Below, piece after piece: positions 6,795 through 12,477 of a DNA stretch of 12,477 nucleotides (positions are counted from its first letter, which is position 1; each line of letters opens with the position of its first letter). This stretch comes from Hyphomicrobiales bacterium. Its GTDB lineage: Bacteria; Pseudomonadota; Alphaproteobacteria; Rhizobiales; Aestuariivirgaceae. The notes below the pieces were generated by a model. The model had not been told where the DNA came from, did no database searches, and saw only the letters and a program-made list of their open reading frames with translations. The position numbers were made by a program, and so were the translations under genes. The stretch is from assembly GCA_027030295.1 (NCBI GenBank), contig JALVFB010000117.1, positions 1-12,477 on the forward strand, given 5' to 3'.

Positions 6795-6869
6795 ATGAAA
6801 ATACAAACCATGTCGCCTTTGGTAATGAAAATCTCATATAAGAATATTCTGATACATCTTTATATATAA
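6795..6869 (+). CDS. Possible 24-residue small protein or leader peptide
   Basis: An ATG at 6795 follows AAGGAGG with a 5-6 nt spacer, the best Shine-Dalgarno in this intergenic region, and runs 24 codons to TAA at 6867-6869. The product begins MKIQTMSPLVMK and ends NILIHLYI: basic in the middle, hydrophobic at the end. I do not recognise it. Its 3' end overlaps both copies of the operator-like palindrome. It could be a leader peptide for cfa, the start of a decayed gene, or chance in AT-rich DNA. The ribosome site is the only positive evidence. Confidence 0.3.
   Translation: MKIQTMSPLVMKISYKNILIHLYI
6837..6854. promoter_or_regulatory. Operator-like palindrome, copy 1
   Basis: TATAAGAA, TA, TTCTGATA: an 18-bp inverted repeat with one mismatch and the perfect core AGAATATTCT at 6841-6850. 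It matches copy 2 at 6865-6882 in both half-sites. This is typical of a site for a dimeric regulator such as an ArsR- or MarR-type repressor; the family is not determined by the sequence. Confidence 0.5.
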
Positions 6870-6885
6870 GAAACTTCTAATATAT
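6862..6885. promoter_or_regulatory. Operator-like palindrome, copy 2
   Basis: Left arm ATATATAAGAA (6862-6872), centre AC, right arm TTCTAATATAT (6875-6885); the arms pair at 10 of 11 positions. The inner 18 bp match copy 1 in the half-sites TATAAGAA and TTCTRATA. The centres are 28 bp apart, not quite three helical turns, so two dimers could bind on almost the same face of the DNA. Confidence 0.5.
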
Positions 6886-6949
6886 GGGAGCGATGAATAA
6901 CGATGGTGCCTGAACCTGCCCGGGCGCACCTTTTTGCACGGCTCATAGG

Positions 6950-6963
6950 TGACTATATTGTCA
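6950..6963 (+). promoter_or_regulatory. TGAC-N6-GTCA dyad over a candidate cfa -10
   Basis: TGAC (6950-6953), TATATT (6954-6959), GTCA (6960-6963). The TATATT would serve as a -10 for cfa, with a poor -35 (TTTTTG at 6931-6936, 17 bp spacing). The dyad overlapping it could be a repressor site. Promoter and operator are both inferred. Confidence 0.3.
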
Positions 6964-7091
6964 TGCGGTAGCAATCTTGCGCTCATGTGGCGCATGGCAT
7001 CATCCTTGATGCGGGACGGCCCGGAAGAGGCCGCGATACAAGCAACCAGGGGAGAAGCGCTGCCGGCAACACCATACTCAAGGAGGGGGTC

Positions 7092-8372
7092 ATGTTTGTC
7101 GCGTCCATTGTCGATTCCATGTTGCGCAGGCTGATGCACAACGGCAGGTTGTCGGTTGTGTATCCGGATGGAACGCTCAAGACCTATGGCGATGGCGCCG
7201 GCGAGGAGGTGCGCCTGAGGATTCGCGATGGCCGCACCCTGCGCCGTCTGCTGGATGCCGACCGGTATCTGGGCGAAGCCTACATGGACGGCGGCCTGAT
7301 CGTGGAAGAGGGCGACATCCGCGATTTCATGATACTGCTCATGACCAACGTGGCCAGGGCGGATTACCCATCCATCGTGCGCTGGCTGGAAGGCTTCAGG
7401 AGAGTCCTGCAACGGTTGCGCCAATGCAACACCCGCCGCCGTTCGCGCCGCAACGTCGCCCACCATTACGATCTGGACGGGCGGCTCTACGATCTGTTCC
7501 TCGACCCCGACCGGCAATATTCATGCGGCTATTTCGACGGTCCCGATTGCGGCCTGGAGGAGGCGCAGCTGGCCAAGAAGCGGCACCTGGCGGCCAAGCT
7601 GCGCATCCGCCCGGGCATGCGCGTGCTCGACATCGGCTGCGGCTGGGGCGGGTTGGCGCTGTATCTGGCGCAGGTCTATGAGGATGTGCGGGTGGTGGGC
7701 ATCACGCTTTCCACCGAACAGCTGGAGCATGCCCGCGCGCGCGCCGAACGGCTGGGGCTGGCGGAGCGCGTGGACTTCCGCCTGCAGGACTATCGCGACA
7801 TTTCCGAGCGCTTCGACCGCATCGTGTCGGTGGGCATGTTCGAGCACGTGGGGGTGACCCATTACCCAACCTTTTTCAACAAGGTGCGCGAGCTGCTCAC
7901 CGACGATGGCGTCGCCGTGCTGCATTCCATCAACCGCGCCGATGGTCCCGGCGCCACCTCGCGCTGGATAGAGCGCTACATCTTCCCCGGCGGCTACATT
8001 CCGTCCATGTCGGAGGTGTTGCCGGCCATTGAGCGCGCGGGTCTTGTCGTGTCCGACGTGGAAGTTCTTCGCCTGCACTACGCGGAAACGCTGAAATGCT
8101 GGTATGAGCGCTTCCGCCAGCGTTCCACGCGCGCCGCCGAGCTGTATGACGACCGCTTCGTGCGCATGTGGGAGTTCTATCTGGCCGGGTCCGAGGCCAT
8201 GTTCCGCTCCGGCCTGATGAACAATTTCCAGATCCAGATGGTGAAGGATCAGGCCGCGGTGCCGCTCACTCGCGATTACATGTTCGAGGAGGAGCGGCGG
8301 CTGAAGGAGGTCGACTCCCGCCGCCACATTCGCGCGGTGCCGGAGCGCAAACAACACGGCGAGCGCGGCTGA
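7092..8372 (+). CDS. cfa: Cyclopropane-fatty-acyl-phospholipid synthase family methyltransferase
   Basis: This family transfers a methylene group from S-adenosylmethionine to the double bond of membrane phospholipid acyl chains. From ATG 7092 (AGGAGG 5 nt upstream) the protein is 426 residues. A frame extension to 6987 has no ribosome site. The N-terminal lipid-binding part is followed by HHYDLDGRLYDLFLDPDRQYSCGYF (124-148, split here for reading) with C145 at the position of the catalytic-site cysteine. The SAM-binding loop is LDIGCGWGG (179-187), then VGITLSTEQ (202-210). E251 (SVGMFEHVG), H278 (LHSI) and Y330 in HYAETLKCWYERF match active-site positions, including those that hold the bicarbonate ion in the E. 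coli enzyme. Divergent from soxX. A weak 5-bp hairpin and a T run follow the stop, too far apart for a clear terminator. Confidence 0.93.
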   Translation: MFVASIVDSMLRRLMHNGRLSVVYPDGTLKTYGDGAGEEVRLRIRDGRTLRRLLDADRYLGEAYMDGGLIVEEGDIRDFMILLMTNVARADYPSIVRWLEGFRRVLQRLRQCNTRRRSRRNVAHHYDLDGRLYDLFLDPDRQYSCGYFDGPDCGLEEAQLAKKRHLAAKLRIRPGMRVLDIGCGWGGLALYLAQVYEDVRVVGITLSTEQLEHARARAERLGLAERVDFRLQDYRDISERFDRIVSVGMFEHVGVTHYPTFFNKVRELLTDDGVAVLHSINRADGPGATSRWIERYIFPGGYIPSMSEVLPAIERAGLVVSDVEVLRLHYAETLKCWYERFRQRSTRAAELYDDRFVRMWEFYLAGSEAMFRSGLMNNFQIQMVKDQAAVPLTRDYMFEEERRLKEVDSRRHIRAVPERKQHGERG

Positions 8373-8499
8373 CTCGCATTACCCCTCTTTTTTCTGCGCT
8401 GCCCCCTTTATTCAGGTGCCGTTCAGGTGCATGATCACAGTATCGTTACCAGGCCGGGGGCGGCGCAGATATTCCGGCGTTGGCCGGAAAGGGGGTGTC
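8373..8499 (+). other. Short spacer between cfa and the large exported protein gene
   Basis: 127 bp with a T run at 8388-8394, a direct repeat of TTCAGGTGC (8411-8419 and 8422-8430, 11-bp period), and a hairpin at 8472-8489. The direct repeat at one helical turn could be a regulator or RNA-polymerase contact site for the next gene; I see no convincing -10/-35 pair. Confidence 0.35.
8472..8489 (+). promoter_or_regulatory. Hairpin just before the start of the large exported protein
   Basis: TTCCGGC (8472-8478) pairs perfectly with GCCGGAA (8483-8489) around a 4-nt loop. It ends 1-2 nt before the purine-rich ribosome site (GGGGG, 8491-8495) of the ATG at 8500. No T tract follows. It may modulate translation or stabilise the message. 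Confidence 0.35.
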
Positions 8500-11400
8500 A
8501 TGAACACTCGCGCTCTCACCCGGAAATTTGTCTTCTTCGCGCGTGGTTGGCTGGCCATCCTGTCGCTGACGATACTGGCGGTGGTGATGACCACCGCGCG
8601 CCCCTTGGCGCAGGACGCCATGCCACCTGCGCCGCTGCTGGCGAGCGATGATGGCGTGGTCACCGGTTTTCCCGGCACGATGGAACGCGCCGGCAAGGCC
8701 TTCATAGACACCTCCGGCGCCACGGTACGCATTTTCGGACTCGCCCGTTCCGGCATGCCGGTCGCGTCTCTCGCCGCGGCTCCGCTCAAACTGGAGATCC
8801 CGGCGGCGCAGACGGGGCTGGTGTTCGGCATCGCCATCGACCGCATGTTCCCGGCCAATGTCTATCTTGCCGCGACGTCGGCTTTCGGCCTGCACATCGT
8901 GATGCCGGATCAGGATGGCGATGGGGTGCCGGAAATCATCCGTACCGGCCGCGCCGGCGCGCAATGGATGGATGGCCAGTGGGGCCCCGGTGGCGGGCCG
9001 GGCAGCATCTGGAAGATCGATGGCGCCACCGGCACCGTCTCGCTGCTCGCCAACCTGCCCACCGGTCCCGCCGGCCTGGGACAGATCGCCTTCGACCCGG
9101 TGCATTATCAACTGTTCGTCTCCGACCGGGATACCGGCCTGATCCACCGGCTGGACATGAATGGCAATATCATCGACGCCTGGGACCATGGGCGCATGGG
9201 ACGCACGGCCGCCGGGCTGGACGCAGTGGCCGACGACGGCGTGCAGGCCGATATCGCCTCTCCCGGATTCGATGTGGAGAATCCCAACACCTGGGGCTTC
9301 ACCGACCTGCGGCGGCGGGTGTGGGGGCTGGCGGTATATGACGGTCGGCTTTATTACGCCGTGGCCGAGGGGCCGGCCATCTGGTCGGTGGGCATCGACC
9401 CCACCACCGGCGCGCTGGCTGGCGATGCGCGCATCGAGGTCGCACAGGTGCCGGGCGGCATGGAGGTTTCCGACATCGCCTTCGACGAGCTGGGCCGCAT
9501 GTATCTCGCCCAGCGCGGCACCCAGCTCAACGCCACCGATTTCAGCACTTTCCAGGTGACCGGCGATAACAGGGTGTTGCGCTATCGCCGCGATCCGCAA
9601 ACCGGCGCCTGGGAGAGCGCGCCGCGTGAATACGCCATCGGTTTTCCCCGTCCCCATCGCAACGCCGACGGTGGTATCGCCCTTTCCTGCACTGGCTGGC
9701 TATGGAGCACGGGCGACAACCTGCGCAACGATCCGGCGGCGCTGCCGGCCGGGCCTTATGCCGTGCACGGCCTGCAGGGTGAACCGCGCCGCCTGACGCT
9801 GCCGCGCAACGCGCCGCCCTTTCAGGCGACGTTCATCGATTTCGACAACATGTTCGGTGACATGGAAAAGGCCGGACATGTGGGCGATATCGAAATTCAC
9901 CGCGACTGCATGAGCTGGCCGCAGCCGGTGAATTTCACCCCGCCGCCGCAATGGCGGCCGCCATGGAGCGAGCCTTATCCGGTGCCCTACAAGACGGCGA
10001 CGCAATGCGCGCAGGATCCCGTCACCGGTGACTGGCTGTGCGATTACGTGATCCGCATCGTCAACTGGGGCGCGGGCGCCTTCACCGGCCCGCTGACGAT
10101 CTTCGATCTGCCGGGCGTGGGGGTTTCGTTTTCCGCCGTGCTTGGCGGCTCGCTGAGCTGGCAGTGCTCGCAGCCCGGCGGCCCCGGCACGCGCATCCGT
10201 TGCACGTCCAGCGGGAGCATCAGCCTGGGGCTGTTCGCCTCGGCCGAGCTGCGGTTGCAGACCCGCATTCCGGCCGCTGCGCCATTGAGCGCCTTTCGCA
10301 ATTGCGTCGCCATCGACGCCAACGGAACGGTGCGCGACTGCTCCATCGCGCTGCCGCCCGGGCCGCGACTGGAGCCGCGAAAGGACAGCCTTTCGTGCAC
10401 CAGCGACGCGGCCGGCAACCTCACCTGCATGCATCTGCTCACGCTCGTGAATACCGGCGGGAGCGTGTTCAATGGCGTGCCCGCGATTACCGACCGGGTG
10501 GGCCCGGGGGTCACGCTGGTCACCGACAATGACGGTTTCGACGTCGATGGCGTAACGCCGCTGTCGTGGACCTGCACCCAGCCCGGCGGCGCGGGTGGCG
10601 ACATCCGCTGTCTCGGCGACAGGTCGGTCGGCATGGCGCCGGGCGAGAGCGTGGACGTGGTGGTGGTGGTGCAGATCCCGGCCGGTTCCCCGCCTGCCGC
10701 CTATCGCGATTGCGCTACCACCGGCGTAGGCGGGCCGAGGGCCTGCCTGGACGAAAGCCGGCCTGTCACCAGCATCGACAAGGCGCTGGATTCGTGCCTG
10801 GCCACGCCCAGTGGCGACATGGTGTGCACCTATGAGCTGATTTTCTACAACCTGGGGCCGGCGACGTTTTCCGATGTCATCACCCTGCAGGACGATCCCG
10901 GCCCCGGCGTGAGCCTGCAACCACCGCAACCGGCCGGCTGGACGTGTAGCCAGCCGGGCGGGGCGGGAACGCGCATCACCTGTGCTTCCAACGCCCCGCG
11001 CACGCTGGCGCCGGGCGCTTCGGTGCGGGTGCGCATCGCCAAGCGCATTCCGGCCGGCGCCAACGCCGCCGCCCGGCGCGATTGCGCGAGCCTGCCCGGC
11101 GGGCCGCTCGTCTGCATCACGACCCCGCCGCAGGGCAGCCCCATCCTGCAACCGCGAAAGACCCGCACCCAATGCACCCGGGTGGCGGGCGGCGTGCGCT
11201 GCACCTATGATCTGACCCTGCAAAACACCGGCACCGGGCCTCAGACCGGCAACATCGTCATGGACGACGTGGTCGATCCGGCGGTGAGTCTGGTGAGCAA
11301 CTCCGCCGGCTGGAATTGCGTTCAGAATCCGCCCTCGCTCATCCGCTGCACCCGCCCCGGACCGCTTGCGCCGGGCGCGCGCGCAAGGGTGAGGATCACG

Positions 11401-12477
11401 GTGTTCATCCCGGACGGGTCGCCGAGCAGCGCATATGACGATTGCCTGTTCGGCAGCCCGCCGACCCTGCCGGCCTGCGTGCGTGGCGGGCCGCTGCTGT
11501 TGAGCGGCCAGCAGCAAACCCTGATCTGTCCGCCGGGTTGGACGCTGTTTCCGCAAGCCTCGGCGGTGCCCGCGGGGTGGAAGGTGCGCATGCTTGGCAG
11601 TGGGGCGCAAGCCATCACCTGCGCCCGTCCGGAGCCGCAAAAGCCGCCGCGCCCGATACGGCATTGCCGCCGCAACGAAGTGGAAATCGCCGCCGGAGAG
11701 ATCCGTGACTGGCAACGCGCTGGCTGGCGCGTGCGCAGGGTGGTGCGCCAGGGGAAAGTCTTCTGGTGCGCGAGGCCGCCGCGCAAGGTCCGCTCCTGCC
11801 CAAAGGGCTGGACGCGAATCGGATCCGGCGATCTGCCCTATTACCTTGATCTCGGATGGGATGTCGTGCAGCTTGCCAACGGCAGGTGGTGTTCCCGGCC
11901 CAGCACGCTGTTCTGTCCGGTGGGATGGGAACGGGTCGAGGCCTACCGGATTCCTTCGCTGCGCGCGCTTGGTTGGTTGCTGCGCCCGCTGGTTGGGAAT
12001 CTGTGGTGCGCTCTGCCACCGGACATCGGCACTTTGCAGTGTCCCGCGGGCTGGCAACCGATCAATGCCTTCGAGCTCGGCGCACTGCGTATAGCGGGCT
12101 GGAGCATCCGGCGGGTGGCGCCTCGTCTGTGGTGCGGACGACCGCCGCTGATCATCGACTGCCCGCCCGGCTGGTGGCCCGTTTCCGCCTCGCGGGTGAA
12201 GAAATTGCGGCGGCAGGGCTGGCGGATGAACCGCATCGCCCCCCGGCGCTGGTGCGGCCGGCCTCCGGAGGTGCGATGCCCACCGGGCTACGAACGGGTT
12301 GGCAACCACTGCGAACCGATCACCATCACCTGCCCGCCGGGTTACAAGCGCGTCGGCGATCATTGCAAGCCGCTCATCATCGCCTGTCCGCCCGGCTACA
12401 AGCGCATCGGCAAGAAGTGCGTGCCGCCGGAGGTGGTCTGTCCGCCGGGCTATAGGCGGGTTGGCAAGAAGTGCCTG
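8500..12477 (+). CDS. Very large exported Cys-rich multi-repeat protein (3' end outside window)
   Basis: The frame is open from ATG 8500 (AAAGGGGG upstream) to the right edge: 1326 codons, no stop. Residues 1-37 form a Sec signal peptide (hydrophobic core WLAILSLTILAVVM, cleavage near PLA-QDA). Residues about 40-480 look like a beta-propeller with recurring blades (GSIWKIDGATG, FVSDRDTGLIHRLD, WGLAVYDGRLYYAV, ISDIAFDELGRMYLA-like) and a possible Ca loop, DQDGDG. Four DUF11-like modules with a recurrent cysteine pattern follow, starting near C503, C633, C766 and C892. Then come six CPxGW...GW...WC repeats (C1010 to about 1259) and 18-residue CPPGY repeats from C1260. Even cysteine pairing in each unit suggests disulfides, hence a cell-surface or secreted location. 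Function unknown: adhesin, envelope scaffold or ligand-binding protein are all possible. No enzyme motif is seen. Confidence 0.85.
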   Translation, partial: MNTRALTRKFVFFARGWLAILSLTILAVVMTTARPLAQDAMPPAPLLASDDGVVTGFPGTMERAGKAFIDTSGATVRIFGLARSGMPVASLAAAPLKLEIPAAQTGLVFGIAIDRMFPANVYLAATSAFGLHIVMPDQDGDGVPEIIRTGRAGAQWMDGQWGPGGGPGSIWKIDGATGTVSLLANLPTGPAGLGQIAFDPVHYQLFVSDRDTGLIHRLDMNGNIIDAWDHGRMGRTAAGLDAVADDGVQADIASPGFDVENPNTWGFTDLRRRVWGLAVYDGRLYYAVAEGPAIWSVGIDPTTGALAGDARIEVAQVPGGMEVSDIAFDELGRMYLAQRGTQLNATDFSTFQVTGDNRVLRYRRDPQTGAWESAPREYAIGFPRPHRNADGGIALSCTGWLWSTGDNLRNDPAALPAGPYAVHGLQGEPRRLTLPRNAPPFQATFIDFDNMFGDMEKAGHVGDIEIHRDCMSWPQPVNFTPPPQWRPPWSEPYPVPYKTATQCAQDPVTGDWLCDYVIRIVNWGAGAFTGPLTIFDLPGVGVSFSAVLGGSLSWQCSQPGGPGTRIRCTSSGSISLGLFASAELRLQTRIPAAAPLSAFRNCVAIDANGTVRDCSIALPPGPRLEPRKDSLSCTSDAAGNLTCMHLLTLVNTGGSVFNGVPAITDRVGPGVTLVTDNDGFDVDGVTPLSWTCTQPGGAGGDIRCLGDRSVGMAPGESVDVVVVVQIPAGSPPAAYRDCATTGVGGPRACLDESRPVTSIDKALDSCLATPSGDMVCTYELIFYNLGPATFSDVITLQDDPGPGVSLQPPQPAGWTCSQPGGAGTRITCASNAPRTLAPGASVRVRIAKRIPAGANAAARRDCASLPGGPLVCITTPPQGSPILQPRKTRTQCTRVAGGVRCTYDLTLQNTGTGPQTGNIVMDDVVDPAVSLVSNSAGWNCVQNPPSLIRCTRPGPLAPGARARVRITVFIPDGSPSSAYDDCLFGSPPTLPACVRGGPLLLSGQQQTLICPPGWTLFPQASAVPAGWKVRMLGSGAQAITCARPEPQKPPRPIRHCRRNEVEIAAGEIRDWQRAGWRVRRVVRQGKVFWCARPPRKVRSCPKGWTRIGSGDLPYYLDLGWDVVQLANGRWCSRPSTLFCPVGWERVEAYRIPSLRALGWLLRPLVGNLWCALPPDIGTLQCPAGWQPINAFELGALRIAGWSIRRVAPRLWCGRPPLIIDCPPGWWPVSASRVKKLRRQGWRMNRIAPRRWCGRPPEVRCPPGYERVGNHCEPITITCPPGYKRVGDHCKPLIIACPPGYKRIGKKCVPPEVVCPPGYRRVGKKCL
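10006..11478 (+). repeat. Four DUF11-like modules (protein-level repeat)
   Basis: Modules begin at C503, C633, C766 and C892, so the period is 126-133 residues. Each shows C, then C before a strand ending in N-x-G, a D/G-V-x-L strand, a WxC in the SWQCSQPGG / SWTCTQPGG / GWTCSQPGG / GWNCVQNPP position, IRC or ITC, an L-x-P/A-G-x-x-x-x-V strand, IPAG or IPDG, and a final RDC. This matches immunoglobulin-like DUF11 domains, with an added conserved set of about six cysteines per unit. They are diverged at the DNA level, so the duplications are old. Confidence 0.7.
11527..12276 (+). repeat. Six repeats of 39-46 residues with CPxGW...GW...WC pattern
   Basis: Units start at C1010, C1056, C1100, C1139, C1181 and C1221. 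A typical unit reads CPAGWQPI, a short helix-like stretch (FELGALRIA), GWSIRRV, then LWCGRPP before the next cysteine. The second unit lacks the CPxGW start (CRRNEVEI) and the first has TCARP in place of WCxRPP. Each unit has two cysteines, so a disulfide per unit is plausible. I do not know a named domain with this pattern. Confidence 0.7.
12277..12477 (+). repeat. 54-bp tandem repeat coding 18-residue CPPGY units
   Basis: Units begin at 12277, 12331, 12385 and 12439, exactly 54 bp apart; the fourth is cut by the window edge. Each encodes CPPGY(E/K/R)R(V/I)G(N/D/K)(H/K)C followed by a variable six-residue linker, so two cysteines lie 11 residues apart per unit. The DNA copies are clearly similar, unlike the modules upstream, so the array is younger and may vary in copy number. 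Similar short CPPGY arrays occur at the C termini of other alphaproteobacterial exported proteins, as I recall. Confidence 0.8.

Larger units (their letters stand above)
6659..7091. promoter_or_regulatory. Divergent, AT-rich soxX/cfa control region
   Basis: This 433-bp region separates soxX from cfa. Its middle (about 6740-6960) is far richer in A and T than anything else in the window. Possible minus-strand -10 elements for soxX are TATATT at 6762-6767 and a second copy beginning nearby, but no good -35 stands in front, so an activator may be needed. For cfa a TATATT at 6954-6959 is a candidate -10. The region also holds two related palindromes, a 24-codon frame and a dyad at 6950-6963, listed separately. 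No regulator gene (soxR type) is present here. Confidence 0.6.

Noticed and set aside
6659..6811. Longer soxX frame starting at 6811
   Set aside because: The extra 51 residues are not signal-like, would come from the AT-rich control region and disagree with the strong ribosome site at 6664-6673.
6987..7091. 35-codon N-terminal extension of cfa
   Set aside because: No ribosome site at 6987, Gly/Arg-rich non-conserved sequence; AGGAGG before ATG 7092 settles the start.
8359..8394. Possible cfa terminator (GCGAG/CTCGC stem and T run)
   Set aside because: The stem is only 5 bp with a 9-nt loop and the T run starts about 11 nt after it, so it does not form a convincing intrinsic terminator.
9700..12363. 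887-codon minus-strand open frame opposite the large exported protein
   Set aside because: The plus strand has a signal peptide, recognisable modules and regular repeats; the minus translation is Arg/Gly/Ala-rich without any motif and has no ribosome site.

Overview
The window comes from a GC-rich proteobacterium that oxidises reduced sulfur. Sec and Tat export signals and c-type haem motifs fit a Gram-negative chemolithotroph. A complete SoxXYZABCD set, and the style of the large Cys-rich protein at the right end, make an alphaproteobacterium my best guess. The class is inferred, not proven by any marker gene.

Left part (1-6658, minus strand): a sox gene cluster read right to left in the order soxX, soxY, soxZ, soxA, a gap of about 1 kb with no gene, then soxB, soxC and the 5' part of soxD, which runs off the left edge. 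These are the periplasmic thiosulfate-oxidation proteins. SoxXA couples the sulfane sulfur to the SoxY cysteine arm, SoxYZ carries it, SoxB hydrolyses off sulfate, and SoxCD oxidises the remaining sulfane. With soxCD present the pathway should take thiosulfate fully to sulfate. No soxR, soxS, soxV or soxW is seen in the window. The soxA-soxB gap holds a good minus-strand terminator-like hairpin (3390-3423), so soxXYZA and soxBCD may be separate or attenuated transcripts.

Middle (6659-7091): a divergent regulatory region, strikingly AT-rich at 6740-6960. It carries two copies of one palindrome (TATAAGAA-N2-TTCTRATA) spaced 28 bp apart, a 24-codon open frame behind a near-ideal Shine-Dalgarno, and a TGAC-N6-GTCA dyad near the start of the next gene.

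Right part (7092-12477, plus strand): a cyclopropane-fatty-acid synthase (cfa), divergent from sox, followed by a very large exported protein (at least 1326 residues, open at the right edge). The latter has an N-terminal propeller-like domain, four Cys-patterned DUF11-like modules, six repeats of about 39-46 residues with a CPxGW...GW...WC pattern that I do not recognise, and an array of exact 18-residue CPPGY repeats. This protein is the most unusual item here. The twin operator and the untranslated soxA-soxB gap are the next most interesting. I found no tRNA, rRNA, CRISPR array, insertion sequence or phage gene.
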